Source: an uncultured Nitrosomonas sp. (GTDB taxonomy: Bacteria; Pseudomonadota; Gammaproteobacteria; Burkholderiales; Nitrosomonadaceae). Taken from it: DNA of 46,809 bases. The notes below the pieces were generated by a model. The model ran no database searches, had not been told where the DNA came from, and worked only from the letters and a program-made list of their open reading frames with translations. This document shows positions 35,667 to 44,943 of the stretch, piece by piece (position 1 is the first letter of the stretch; every line of letters begins with the position of its first letter). The stretch lies in assembly GCA_902826055.1 (NCBI GenBank), contig CADEDJ010000011.1, forward strand, positions 1 to 46,809, read 5' to 3'. A program made the position numbers and the translations under genes.

Positions 35667-35945
35667 CTACTTATGCATTGCTTTTTTAAACATTCGGTCA
35701 ATTTTTGATTCGGTTTCCATTGAACGTCTGTTTGCTTCATCCGCAATACGGATTGCATCATTTGCTTTAGCGCTAGCAGCGGCTGCTTCTGCTTTTGCTG
35801 CAGACGCATCGGCTGCAGCTGCATTAATTTTAGCTTGCAGTTCATCAAATTGAGCTGTTGTAGCACAACCTGTGAGTCCAATAAAAGCACCTGCTATTAC
35901 TGCCAGTGTTAAAATGCGAACTGGATGCTTGATTTTTTCTTTCAT
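35667..35945 (-). CDS. Lpp/OprI-like alanine-zipper lipoprotein
   Basis: 92-residue outer-membrane lipoprotein. The signal sequence ends in the lipobox LTGC (Cys ~26), followed by a heptad alanine-rich helix (AAAADASAAKAEAAAASAK...) of the kind that forms the trimeric coil of Lpp and OprI. The last residues are FKKAMHK, ending in Lys as does Braun lipoprotein, where that Lys is joined to peptidoglycan by L,D-transpeptidases. Two such enzymes flank this gene. I chose ATG 35945 with GAGGAG about 6 bases upstream. Cross-linking to the cell wall is inferred, not shown. Confidence 0.88.
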   Translation of the reverse strand: MKEKIKHPVRILTLAVIAGAFIGLTGCATTAQFDELQAKINAAAADASAAKAEAAAASAKANDAIRIADEANRRSMETESKIDRMFKKAMHK

Positions 35946-36220
35946 TCCGATCTCCTCAGTGTTTATTCTATTCAATGCGCATAAACATCCGCTACTTCGT
36001 TAGTTACCAATATTACTACCAGCAACCCACTGGAATGTTATCTGATTTTTTCCGCAAAATAAATGAATTTAGATGAATTCTCTGACAAATTTACAGGATT
36101 CTTCATCCCGACACGCAATATAATTTAATAACTACATGAATAAATAGACATTTCTCTTAATCAAGTAATTCAAGTATTTAACAACAAATATAACATGTTG
36201 TACATAAACCGCTCTGATTC

Positions 36221-36814
36221 TTAACGAATATTAACTAAAACGCCAGGCTTTATCCACTTACCAAGTTGATCAATTTGCTCATTTGTAAGTGCAATACAAC
36301 CATTCGTCCAATTGTAGCTATGGTGAATTTCTTGGTCACCTCTGCCAATTCCATGAATACCGATATGTCCCCCTAAGGGCGTATCTTGGGGAGGTGATTT
36401 TCCCAGACTTTTTGCTTGCAGGATTGATAACCAGGTTTCTTCGGAAATTCTGTTTTCATCCAAAGCACGCTTAGCAGTATCAAGATTTGGGTAATTCAAG
36501 CCAAAGAAACGATAATAGCGGCTTTTTTCGTTAATCCAACCAATCCTGAATTTACCGAGAGGGGTTTTATCATCTTGTGTCATTTTTGTCCAAGTAGTAC
36601 CGTAGCGTCCGATAGCAACATTTTTAAACACTGCTTGGATGGTATTACCTTGCATAACTAAAAGCCTGTGTTCCATTGTATCAACATCAATCCATATTTC
36701 ATTATTGATCTGCGCAGGATTGTCACTGGCTTGTGCAAAATTTATGATTAATAAAACAAAAACTCCACTCACAAAAAATATCAAATAATGAATGAAAGAA
36801 TTTTGTTGAATCAT
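36221..36814 (-). CDS. L,D-transpeptidase family protein (YkuD domain)
   Basis: About 197 residues with an N-terminal membrane/signal segment (~9-27, LIFFVSGVFVLLIINFAQA) and a YkuD domain. Catalytic residues lie in GIHGIGRGDQEIHHSYNWTNGCIAL (His and Cys; quoted in part across the motif). Substrate-side segments include KNVAIGRYGTTWTKM and KTPLGKFRIGWINEKS. It is shorter than its neighbour at 34588 and lacks the LysM-like domain, so the two may have different jobs, such as wall cross-linking and lipoprotein attachment. The ATG at 36814 has no good Shine-Dalgarno; a TTG nine codons upstream is possible. Confidence 0.88.
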   Translation of the reverse strand: MIQQNSFIHYLIFFVSGVFVLLIINFAQASDNPAQINNEIWIDVDTMEHRLLVMQGNTIQAVFKNVAIGRYGTTWTKMTQDDKTPLGKFRIGWINEKSRYYRFFGLNYPNLDTAKRALDENRISEETWLSILQAKSLGKSPPQDTPLGGHIGIHGIGRGDQEIHHSYNWTNGCIALTNEQIDQLGKWIKPGVLVNIR

Positions 36815-36888
36815 TTGAGCACGTACAAAAAATAAAGACAATCAATTATGTCATAATTTCAGCGTTTGTATACTTCCATCAGGTGCTT

Positions 36889-37125
36889 ATGTGTCTTGCT
36901 ATTCCAGCTTATGTTGAACAATTAATCACTGGAGATCAGGCAATCGTCAATCTTTGTGGCGTGCGCAAGGAAATTTCACTGGTGCTGGTTGAGGATATTG
37001 TGGTTGGTGACTATATCATCATACATGCGGGTTATGCGCTACAGAAACTAGATCAGCGGGAAGCAGAGCGGACATTAGCTATGTTTGCAGAGATAACCAC
37101 ACTTAATAATAATGACATCAGTTGA
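36889..37125 (+). CDS. hypC: Hydrogenase maturation chaperone HypC
   Basis: 78-residue HypC/HupF. The mature N-terminus begins with Cys directly after the initiator Met (MCLAIPAYVEQL), the residue needed to carry the Fe(CN)2CO unit with HypD and to bind the hydrogenase large subunit. This fixes the start at ATG 36889 rather than the GTG two codons earlier; AGG lies 7 bases upstream. The second half VEDIVVGDYIIIHAGYALQKLD is typical of the family. It is first of a compact hypC-hypD-hypE operon. Confidence 0.96.
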   Translation: MCLAIPAYVEQLITGDQAIVNLCGVRKEISLVLVEDIVVGDYIIIHAGYALQKLDQREAERTLAMFAEITTLNNNDIS

Positions 37126-37141
37126 AGAATAAATACCCGGT

Positions 37142-38290
37142 ATGAAATATATTGACGAATTTCGCGAAGGCGGAATGGCACGTAAAATTGCTGCTCGTAT
37201 TGCTGCGGAGGTGGATGCTCGGCGACGTTATCATTTCATGGAATTTTGTGGCGGACACACACATGCTATTTCGCGGTATGGACTTGTCGATATGCTGCCT
37301 GACAATGTGCAGATGATTCATGGCCCGGGCTGTCCGGTGTGCGTTTTACCTGTCGGCCGTGTGGAAAATGCCATTCAATTGGCGCAAACACCCGAATTAA
37401 TATTGTGCACTTACGGAGATATGCTGCGCATACCTACAGCAAACGGTATGAGTTTGTTGCGAGCTAAAGCACAAGGCGCGGATGTGCGGATGGTTTACTC
37501 AAGTGAAGATGCAATAAAAATTGCACAGCAAAATCCCCAGCAACAAGTGGTTTTTTTTGCGATCGGATTTGAAACCACGACACCGCCTACGGCTATTGCG
37601 ATCAAAAAAGCTCAAGCGTTGGGTTTGCATAATTTCAGCGTATTTTGTAATCATGTGTTAACACCTTCTGCTATTTCGCATATTTTGCAATCTCCAGAGG
37701 TACGTGAGTTTGGCGTGGTTTCACTGGACGGATTTATTGGCCCGGCACATGTGTCAGTAGTTATCGGTAGCCAACCGTACCAATATTTTGCTGAGGAATT
37801 TCAGAAACCCGTTGTAATTGCCGGCTTTGAGCCATTGGATGTTCTGCAAGCGATATTAATGCTGATCCGCCAAATTAACGCAGGCCGCGCCAAAGTGGAG
37901 AATGAATTTACCCGCGCAGTATTGCCTCAGGGCAATATTAAAGCGCAATTACTTGTGGCGGAAGTTTTCGAGTTGCGTCGCTCATTTGAATGGCGAGGAC
38001 TTGGCTTGGTGCCATACAGTGCGCTCAAAATTAAATCCTGCTATGCAGAGTATGACGCAGAGCAGCGCTTCCCGGTTCCTGCATTGTCGATTGCGGATAA
38101 TAAAGCATGCGAGTGCGGTGCTATCTTGCGTGGCATTAAACAGCCGCAGGATTGCAAGATTTTTGGCACAGTTTGCACGCCGGAAAATCCAATCGGTTCT
38201 TGTATGGTGTCATCGGAAGGCGCGTGTGCAGCATATTACAGTTATGGCCGCTTCCGGAACAGGGATCTTTGCACGGTGCAGAACAATTGA
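37142..38290 (+). CDS. hypD: Hydrogenase maturation factor HypD
   Basis: 382-residue 4Fe-4S protein that, with HypC, assembles the Fe(CN)2CO group of NiFe hydrogenases. Marks are EFCGGHTHAISRYG, MIHGPGCPVCVLPVGR with its paired cysteines, ILCTYGDMLRIP, FFAIGFETTTPPTA and the C-terminal cysteine set in CECGAILRG ... IFGTVCTPENPIGSCMVSSEGACAAYY (cluster ligands; quoted in part). The length is normal. It is separated from hypC by 16 bases, and its stop overlaps the hypE start by one base (TGATG). Confidence 0.97.
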   Translation: MKYIDEFREGGMARKIAARIAAEVDARRRYHFMEFCGGHTHAISRYGLVDMLPDNVQMIHGPGCPVCVLPVGRVENAIQLAQTPELILCTYGDMLRIPTANGMSLLRAKAQGADVRMVYSSEDAIKIAQQNPQQQVVFFAIGFETTTPPTAIAIKKAQALGLHNFSVFCNHVLTPSAISHILQSPEVREFGVVSLDGFIGPAHVSVVIGSQPYQYFAEEFQKPVVIAGFEPLDVLQAILMLIRQINAGRAKVENEFTRAVLPQGNIKAQLLVAEVFELRRSFEWRGLGLVPYSALKIKSCYAEYDAEQRFPVPALSIADNKACECGAILRGIKQPQDCKIFGTVCTPENPIGSCMVSSEGACAAYYSYGRFRNRDLCTVQNN

Positions 38291-39348
38291 TGGCAAATCC
38301 AGTGAGAGTTAAAGCGGGTTATACCCGGGCCATTGATTTTAAGCACGGCTGTGTGGAAATGAAACATGGCAGCGGCGGGCGCGCGATGGCGCAGTTGATT
38401 CAGCAATTGTTCGTGGCAGCTTTCGATAACGAATTTTTGCGTCAGAGCAATGATCAGGCATGCTTTCAGGGAAGTAATGAGCGCATGGTGATGTCCACCG
38501 ATAGTTATGTCATTACGCCTTTATTTTTTCCCGGTGGGGATATTGGCAGTTTGGCGGTTCATGGCACCATCAATGACATCGCTATGTCTGGTGCCACGCC
38601 AAGCTATCTTGCAGCCAGTTTCATATTGGAAGAAGGTTTTGCGCTTTCTGATCTAAAACGTATTGTTGATTCCATGGCGCAATCAGCAATGGCCGCAGGC
38701 GTTCCGATTGTCACGGGTGATACCAAAGTCGTAGAAAGAGGCAGCGCTGATGGTGTATTTATTACCACGACCGGGATAGGCAAAATTGCCGAGGGGATCA
38801 ATATTTCGGGAGAGAATGCGCGGCCGGGAGACAAAATACTGGTATCCGGCTTGTTGGGAGATCACGGCATTGCCGTGATGGCGTTACGTGAGAACTTGTC
38901 ATTTCAAACCAGCATTCAATCCGATACGGCAGCTTTACATGATCTGGTCGCAAATATGGTTGCCGCCGTGCCGACTATTCATGTACTGCGCGATCCGACA
39001 CGAGGCGGAGTCGCTACTGTGCTTAACGAAATCGCGCAACAGTCAGCGGTTGGAATGATGTTGTATGAAAGCAAACTGCCGATGCGCGCGCAAGTGAATG
39101 CAGCATGTGAGTTTCTGGGTTTGGATCCGCTGTATATTGCCAATGAAGGGAAGCTTATTGCAATTTGTGGCGCGGATGATGCGGAAAATTTGCTGAATGC
39201 AATGCATAAGCACGCTTTAGGAAAAGATGCAGCCATTATTGGCGAAGTCATCGAGGACACCCATTGCTTTGTGCAGATGCAGACCCGTTTTGGCGGTAGC
39301 CGCGTGGTTGATTGGCTCAGTGGTGAGCAACTACCGCGTATTTGCTAA
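38290..39348 (+). CDS. hypE: Hydrogenase maturation factor HypE
   Basis: 352-residue ATP-dependent dehydratase that turns the carbamoylated C-terminal Cys, received from HypF, into thiocyanate, the source of the CN ligands. The N-terminus has MKHGSGGRAMAQLI, followed by STDSYVITPLFFPGGDIG and VHGTINDIAMSGA. ATP-binding residues lie around GDTKVVERG, with DPTRGGVATVLNEI later. The protein ends PRIC, so the essential C-terminal Cys is present. ATG 38290 overlaps the hypD stop. hypA, hypB, hypF and hydrogenase structural genes are not in the window; the next gene is unrelated and on the other strand. Confidence 0.97.
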   Translation: MANPVRVKAGYTRAIDFKHGCVEMKHGSGGRAMAQLIQQLFVAAFDNEFLRQSNDQACFQGSNERMVMSTDSYVITPLFFPGGDIGSLAVHGTINDIAMSGATPSYLAASFILEEGFALSDLKRIVDSMAQSAMAAGVPIVTGDTKVVERGSADGVFITTTGIGKIAEGINISGENARPGDKILVSGLLGDHGIAVMALRENLSFQTSIQSDTAALHDLVANMVAAVPTIHVLRDPTRGGVATVLNEIAQQSAVGMMLYESKLPMRAQVNAACEFLGLDPLYIANEGKLIAICGADDAENLLNAMHKHALGKDAAIIGEVIEDTHCFVQMQTRFGGSRVVDWLSGEQLPRIC

Positions 39349-39557
39349 CAAAGCGCACAGCACAGAATTCAGAAAAAAGCATTTAGAGTTTATGCTGATC
39401 GCCCTCAAAAATCCATTTTTAACCCATATTTTCCCTTAGGACGTCTTCTCATGGAAATCCGTTAGAACGTGTGGACAGTGGTGGTAGAGATAATCTGTTT
39501 CTAGCTGATTTAGACCGGCTTAGCATCTATTAAAAACTCTTACATAATAAACGCTAA

Positions 39558-40751
39558 CTAGCCAATGATGTTGCGCCTTTGCCGCCAATCAATTGCCGTT
39601 GCAGTAATTATTAGCAACAGAATCGGGGTGCGACTAAAAATCAGAAAAGTATCGGTAAGCCCTGAGAGAAAAAGATAGCTCAACAAACCAACTCCCAAAA
39701 AAACCAACTGGTTTGTTTTAAATAACTGATACCAGCCCCAGAAAAGAAATAGCAGCGCCAACATGCCAGGCACACCAATGTGCACGCCAATCTCCACCCA
39801 GTCATTATGAAAATGTGATGTCTTCTGAAATTTCGGCAGGTCTCGGTATAAACCATCCCTGTAGGTCACGATGATCTGATCAAAATAATGCGCCGGCATA
39901 CCTGTGCCATAACCTGTCAAAGGACGATTCAAAATGGCATGCACGCCAACATCCCACATCGCCAGCCGGTAACCAAGACTGGAATTGTAATCGCCCTGTT
40001 GCAATAAGGCGATGTCATTTCTCAGCAGCATCAGTCGATCTTCAAAAACAGGACTGCTCCACGCAAAAATAGTCATGGTCACCGTCAAAAATAACACAAT
40101 ACCCAACATTCTTTTTATAGCCATTTTGTATCGCAAGAAAATAAGCAGCGTTACAGAAATCAGAGTAGCCAATAATAAGGCTCTGGCGTTCTGATGGAAT
40201 TGCACCAGCAGCAATAGCAATGCTGCGATTCCGAGACACAACTGAAGTTTGAGTGATTGACTCATGCAGGCAAAGCTAACGGCAACGACGACTCCTACAC
40301 CCAACATCGCAGAAAAGCTTAAATACGACATGCCAAGCAGCGGAATACCCTGCCCCCCCACTGCTAGCCATTGATAAACGCCCAGCGCCAAAATGCTTGC
40401 ATATCCTACCGCCAAACCGCCTAATGCCCAAGGTAAGCGCTGCTTATTCAACAACAAATAAAATGGGATAAAAATTAATAACACGAAGTATTTCAACCAC
40501 TTCATTCGCCCATCCGGAACGGGTTCGCTCCAAGACAATCCTATGAGCAACAATGCACACAACAAAAACATCGCTTGCACCAATGGTAGCCTAATAGCTT
40601 TATCGAATCTTCGCCATCCACCATCGATTAACCAGGCAAATGTCAACAGCGGAAAGGACAAGTAGTTTAATTGACTATGCCAAAATCCTGTACAAACCAA
40701 TACAAGCGCACATCGAATCAGCCATTCCCGTTGCGGAAAATGAATTTGCAT
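39558..40751 (-). CDS. O-antigen ligase / polymerase-like membrane protein (Wzy_C)
   Basis: Integral membrane protein with about ten to twelve hydrophobic segments and one larger periplasmic loop (~240-315). The loop contains NRPLTGYGTGMPAHYF and KTSHFHNDWVEIGVHIGVPG, the signature of the O-antigen ligase/Wzy_C superfamily that polymerises or transfers lipid-linked glycans. Ligase (WaaL) and polymerase roles cannot be told apart here. The N-terminus is uncertain. I took ATG 40751 (MQIHFPQREWL), 8 bases after the glycosyltransferase stop; upstream in-frame starts, for example 40781, would overlap that gene. It is the last gene of the leftward polysaccharide block. Confidence 0.85.
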   Translation of the reverse strand: MQIHFPQREWLIRCALVLVCTGFWHSQLNYLSFPLLTFAWLIDGGWRRFDKAIRLPLVQAMFLLCALLLIGLSWSEPVPDGRMKWLKYFVLLIFIPFYLLLNKQRLPWALGGLAVGYASILALGVYQWLAVGGQGIPLLGMSYLSFSAMLGVGVVVAVSFACMSQSLKLQLCLGIAALLLLLVQFHQNARALLLATLISVTLLIFLRYKMAIKRMLGIVLFLTVTMTIFAWSSPVFEDRLMLLRNDIALLQQGDYNSSLGYRLAMWDVGVHAILNRPLTGYGTGMPAHYFDQIIVTYRDGLYRDLPKFQKTSHFHNDWVEIGVHIGVPGMLALLFLFWGWYQLFKTNQLVFLGVGLLSYLFLSGLTDTFLIFSRTPILLLIITATAIDWRQRRNIIG

Positions 40752-40759
40752 CGAATCTC

Positions 40760-41779
40760 TTACAACGCTATCGTTCCCCATTCCTGTACCTGCAGTCGAC
40801 GTATGCGAACCCATACCATCAATAAAGTACGCAACACAACCGAAACACCGGGAAGAATCCATACAGCAGTAATGCGCTTATCTTCCCGCGACCAGCCGCG
40901 TAACAGCAATTTTAAAATCATTACAAAGCTGATCACATTATTGTGCATTTGCAGACAAGATAATTGCGACGAGAGCACGGGAGTTAGCCAATGTACTCGC
41001 CCACCTTGCCGCATCACTTGCTCAATGGCATTCGCTAATGAAACTGAAAAATCAGCCAGAGTGAATAAACCTGAGACTAGCAGAACATTTTGCTGCGCCA
41101 ACGGGTAACGTGAATAATACAAGGTACGGTTTTTCCTGACTAAGTCGCGATAGGCTTGATCACGTCCAAATGATGCGCCCGTTTCATGCCGTATCGCCGC
41201 ATCGGGATGCACGCCCATACGCCAGCCTTGTTGAGCCAGCCGGCGCCCCAAATCGGTATCCTCATAATAACCTCGGCCAAATTGAGCATCAAAGCCACCC
41301 ATTGCGTTAAAAACAGCGCGACGAATCAAAAAGGCATAACCTCTAAACCGATAGGTAACAATATAACCACCTGCCTGCCGCACATAGCGATCAGCTTTTG
41401 CACTCGGAAAATCACCTTCTGTCGGACTGATAACTGCCAGTTTGGGATCAGCGGCAAAAGCATTGCCAAGCACAGGCAAGAAATCACTGAACACCTCGGC
41501 ATCAGAATTGAGCACCAATACCAAATCAGCATCAGAACGTGCAACCGCATCGTTGACGGATTTGCCATATCCCTGATTTCCGGGTGCGTGAAAAACGCGC
41601 AATTGCGGATACACGAGACTATCCAGCATTTTACGGGTTTCAGTATTCGACGCATCGTCCTGGATGTAAATATTTCGGATAGATGCCTGCAGATAGTTTA
41701 CGACTGAATCAATGCACCGCCGCGTCAACAACGGCGCATTATAAACGGGAATCACCACATCGACAGTCATTGTGTTCAT
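40760..41779 (-). CDS. Family 2 glycosyltransferase
   Basis: About 339-residue GT-A-fold glycosyltransferase. The nucleotide-sugar domain shows VDVVIPVYNAPLLTRRCIDSV, DDASNTETRKML, GNQGYGKSVNDAVARSDADLVLVLNSDAEV with the metal-binding D-D/E region, and GRGYYEDTDLGRRLAQQGW (quoted in parts). This layout is close to rhamnosyltransferase-like GT2 enzymes, but donor and acceptor are unknown. A C-terminal stretch with a hydrophobic segment (KRITAVWILPGVSVVLRTLL) may touch the membrane. The start is uncertain: ATG 41779 or 41770. It follows the FkbM gene closely. Confidence 0.88.
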   Translation of the reverse strand: MNTMTVDVVIPVYNAPLLTRRCIDSVVNYLQASIRNIYIQDDASNTETRKMLDSLVYPQLRVFHAPGNQGYGKSVNDAVARSDADLVLVLNSDAEVFSDFLPVLGNAFAADPKLAVISPTEGDFPSAKADRYVRQAGGYIVTYRFRGYAFLIRRAVFNAMGGFDAQFGRGYYEDTDLGRRLAQQGWRMGVHPDAAIRHETGASFGRDQAYRDLVRKNRTLYYSRYPLAQQNVLLVSGLFTLADFSVSLANAIEQVMRQGGRVHWLTPVLSSQLSCLQMHNNVISFVMILKLLLRGWSREDKRITAVWILPGVSVVLRTLLMVWVRIRRLQVQEWGTIAL

Positions 41780-41799
41780 CCGTAGCACTAGGCCATGGA

Positions 41800-42564
41800 T
41801 CAAGGCCTGCCAAAAATCAGATAAGTTTCACCCCAATTTTTGGATGGTCTTTTAGTCACTTCAAGGCCTGCCTGTTTCATTATTGCCACAGCCTTCTCTT
41901 GCTCGGAATGGGTGCCTAATTCGATGATCACCGATTTCAGCGCCGGATTCGCCAAAACTTCGGATGCGCCCTCCAGGATTGAAATTTCAATACCGTCGAC
42001 ATCGATTTTCATATAGTTTGGGTAGGGAAATCCCCACTGACTACACAAATCGTTTAGCGTTACACCAAACATGCCTTGAATATGCGTAGCCGACATTTTC
42101 ATATTTTCCAAATCTTCATGTCCGAATTGCGAGCGATTGCCGCCAGGAATGAATTTGGGGATATACAGCTTGGAAAATTCACTGCGTCCAGATACCGCAA
42201 CACAATACGATAAAATATGATTACTCAGATTATTCAGGTAAATATTCTTATTGAGCGCATAGTAATTATTGCTTTGCGGCTCAAAAGCAAATACTTGAAC
42301 GTCCTTGCCGTATTTCTTCGCCGGGTATAACGAATACTGACCAATATTGGCGCCAATATCGAAGTAACAGGAGCCAGACTCGAAACTGTCGAGCCAATCT
42401 AATGTATCGGGTTCTTTCTTTGAATAAGTCTTTGCCCGGTTGAGCGTACGCAAATGATCAATTGAAATCAGAATTTGCTGCCCTCGTACTTGCACACGGG
42501 TAAAACCACCCTTTAGCTTATACGCGGCAACCACCAATTCATTTAAAATGTCTTTTGCCAGCAT
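41800..42564 (-). CDS. FkbM-family methyltransferase
   Basis: 254-residue SAM-dependent methyltransferase. The SAM motif FDIGANIGQYSLYPAKKYG is at ~68-86. VFAFEPQSNNYYALNKNI follows, and the family's YMKIDVDGIEISILEGA at about 185-201. FkbM-type enzymes O-methylate sugars or other small hydroxyl groups. In a polysaccharide locus the likely target is a glycan residue, but this is inferred. A good GAGGTGA lies 5 bases before ATG 42564. Confidence 0.88.
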   Translation of the reverse strand: MLAKDILNELVVAAYKLKGGFTRVQVRGQQILISIDHLRTLNRAKTYSKKEPDTLDWLDSFESGSCYFDIGANIGQYSLYPAKKYGKDVQVFAFEPQSNNYYALNKNIYLNNLSNHILSYCVAVSGRSEFSKLYIPKFIPGGNRSQFGHEDLENMKMSATHIQGMFGVTLNDLCSQWGFPYPNYMKIDVDGIEISILEGASEVLANPALKSVIIELGTHSEQEKAVAIMKQAGLEVTKRPSKNWGETYLIFGRP

Positions 42565-42621
42565 CTATCACCTCAAAGGGAAGGGTCTTGCATTGACGCA
42601 AAGCCACTCGTAAATGCGCAA

Positions 42622-43887
42622 TCAATGTGCCAGTTGTTCAAGCAGCGACACGTAACGAGGCAACACATTAGCATCCGGATAATCCAGCATTTCTCTCAAA
42701 AAACGCTGGCGATGTTCTTCTACATAGAAATCCGCAACCCCACGGATAAGAAAACCATTAATTTTCTCATACACATCGTCACGGCATTTCAGTTCCGTTT
42801 CCGGCATATAGTAAGCCACGGCCGAGCGTGCTGCAATCAAATAATCTGCGGCTAGCACCGGCTTCTTTGCTCTCACCGCTTCAAAAACAACTGATGTCGC
42901 TAAATCTATGATCACGTCCGACCAGTTCATCAAATGTACAGAATGTGCGTCATCACCAGCAATGCGAACATTAGGCAATTGTTTGATCGAACTGTCTTTG
43001 GTCAATGATTGTTTCCATCCACTCCGGGTATGCGGTTTGATAATTAACTCAATATCGGGAAACTCGGCAATCATATGTACCACTTCACTCACCTCTTCCC
43101 AGAATGTCGTGAAGTTCGCTTTTCTTAGAAAAATCACGACCTTAAGTTTACTATCAGATCGTATCAGCGGTGAGGGCGGCATCAATTCAGACAGTATCTT
43201 CAACCAAGTTTCACAGTACCGTGGCGAGCCCAATACAGCCAACTGATTACCCGTCATGAATGGGCGAAAGCGCACGGCGCATAATTCATTGGGTACCACC
43301 ACCCTATCAAATATCCTAGCTGCTGAGAATGTCGTATCAGGCACCACACGCCGTTCACCGCGACGAATCAATTGGCTGGCGTGCGGACTATCGCCATGCG
43401 GCAATGACACCGTACCCAATTTCCGCTCCTTGGCTATGGCAATGACCACTTCGACCCATTCCACACAAATTACTGAATTGCGCTCGATCCAATCAAATGC
43501 GACAACGCCTTTGCCATTACCACCAAAACAACGATGCAATAAAAACTCCGCAGTATGCCGCCACAACGGTTCACGTTTTTTCTCATCAAATCGTTCTGCC
43601 AGTTTCTCCGCCAACCTGCCAATCACTTTAATGCGCCTGACATTGCGCGTCAGTATTAACATTTGCAAGCGCCACTTCCAGTAATCAACCCATGAAAACA
43701 ATTCGTTCATGTGGGCGACACGCACACCTTGTAAGTAACTCAAATACTTCACACGAAAATCACGCCGAAACTTCGCAGATCCAATCAGTACGACATCACA
43801 CTGGTGTCCGGACTGAATCCATTGATGAATCACTGGGGTAACATGATCTATGTCATTATAGTGACGAAGAAAAAAAAGCGCTTTCAT
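42622..43887 (-). CDS. Putative surface-polysaccharide transferase (CDP-glycerol glycerophosphotransferase-like)
   Basis: 421-residue protein with a GT-B-like outline and no signal peptide. The N-terminal domain has MKALFFLRHYNDIDHVTPVIHQW. The middle has GTVSLPHGDSPHAS. The C-terminal domain has KVVIFLRKANFTTFWEEV, IELIIKPHTRSGW, and MNWSDVIIDLATSVVFEAVRAKKPVL. The IKPH...SDVIIDLATSVVFEA pattern recalls the C-terminal half of CDP-glycerol/teichoic-acid-type and capsule transferases. The donor and product are unknown. It is first of the leftward polysaccharide block, divergent from the KdsB-like gene. Confidence 0.6.
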   Translation of the reverse strand: MKALFFLRHYNDIDHVTPVIHQWIQSGHQCDVVLIGSAKFRRDFRVKYLSYLQGVRVAHMNELFSWVDYWKWRLQMLILTRNVRRIKVIGRLAEKLAERFDEKKREPLWRHTAEFLLHRCFGGNGKGVVAFDWIERNSVICVEWVEVVIAIAKERKLGTVSLPHGDSPHASQLIRRGERRVVPDTTFSAARIFDRVVVPNELCAVRFRPFMTGNQLAVLGSPRYCETWLKILSELMPPSPLIRSDSKLKVVIFLRKANFTTFWEEVSEVVHMIAEFPDIELIIKPHTRSGWKQSLTKDSSIKQLPNVRIAGDDAHSVHLMNWSDVIIDLATSVVFEAVRAKKPVLAADYLIAARSAVAYYMPETELKCRDDVYEKINGFLIRGVADFYVEEHRQRFLREMLDYPDANVLPRYVSLLEQLAH

Positions 43888-44180
43888 AACCGTGTTGCAG
43901 AAAAATCTAGAACATCATGCATCTCAAGTATTTTCCCTGTTTAAACAGACGATTCGGTAAAGCGCGCCATTTTACTCCCGCAACTAGCCAATTACCAGCA
44001 ACATGTCCGTACCTGTGAAAATTCCACAACAAGTATGGCGGATGTCGGTTAATCGAATAAATCTATAGAAACTACCATTCAAATTAACGAATAAATGTTA
44101 CCCAACAAACGAGAAAAACCGGATAATCTGCATATTGCAACTGAACTTGTATTTTTAATCCAAACATACCCATCGTTTCC

Positions 44181-44933
44181 ATGAAAACTATCGCAATCAT
44201 ACCTGCCCGCATGGGTTCATCACGCTTTCCAGGCAAACCGATCGCAAAAATCCTTGGCCGCCCGATGATTGAGCATATTTATAAACGCGTTGCCATGAGT
44301 CCGTCATTAAGCGCCACCTATATTGCCACCTGCGATGAAGAAATCCGCCAAGCTGCGGAAAGTTTTGGCGCCCCTGTCATCATGACTGCCGATACGCACG
44401 AACGCGCCAGTGATCGCGTCGCCGAGGCCGTCACCCATGTTCCTGATGCGGAGCTGATTGTGATGGTGCAAGGCGATGAGCCGATGACACATCCTGATAT
44501 GATTGATGCCGCCGTCGCGCCGTTTAAACAAGATCCTCGTCTGGGTTGCGTCAATTTAGTACGTAAAATCGACCATGAAGCGGATTATCTCGATGCCAAC
44601 ACCATCAAGGTGGTGATGAATATGAATAATGATGCCCTGTACATGTCACGCCGCCCCATCCCGACCTTAGCTAAAGCCGGCTTTACCGCTACTATTGCGT
44701 ATAAGCAGGTCTGCATCATTCCATTTCGCCGTGACATGCTGTTTCAATACACAAATCTTGCACCCACGGTGCTTGAACAACTGGAATCAGTCGATATGTT
44801 GCGTCTGCTCGAACATGGTCTACAAGTTAAAATGGTGTATACGGAATTTAATACGCAAGCGGTTGATACTGAGGCCGATTTGGCGCGCGTTGAGAAACTG
44901 ATGCAAAACGACCCCTTACTCTCCCGTTACTAG
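44181..44933 (+). CDS. KdsB-family CMP-sugar (3-deoxy-manno-octulosonate-type) cytidylyltransferase
   Basis: 250-residue cytidylyltransferase that activates a 2-keto-3-deoxy acid sugar with CTP. Signature parts are IAIIPARMGSSRFPGKPIA, GRPMIEHIYKR, TADTHERASDRVAEAV, VMVQGDEPM with the metal-binding Asp, and TQAVDTEADLARVEKLM near the C-terminus. These are KdsB-like. However, the gene heads an operon with an HpcH/HpaI aldolase, a dehydrogenase and an epimerase instead of the usual lpxK/kdsB context, so its substrate may be Kdo or a related non-standard acid sugar. It is followed by the aldolase after 10 bases. Confidence 0.85.
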   Translation: MKTIAIIPARMGSSRFPGKPIAKILGRPMIEHIYKRVAMSPSLSATYIATCDEEIRQAAESFGAPVIMTADTHERASDRVAEAVTHVPDAELIVMVQGDEPMTHPDMIDAAVAPFKQDPRLGCVNLVRKIDHEADYLDANTIKVVMNMNNDALYMSRRPIPTLAKAGFTATIAYKQVCIIPFRRDMLFQYTNLAPTVLEQLESVDMLRLLEHGLQVKMVYTEFNTQAVDTEADLARVEKLMQNDPLLSRY

Positions 44934-44943
44934 GAATAGCGCT

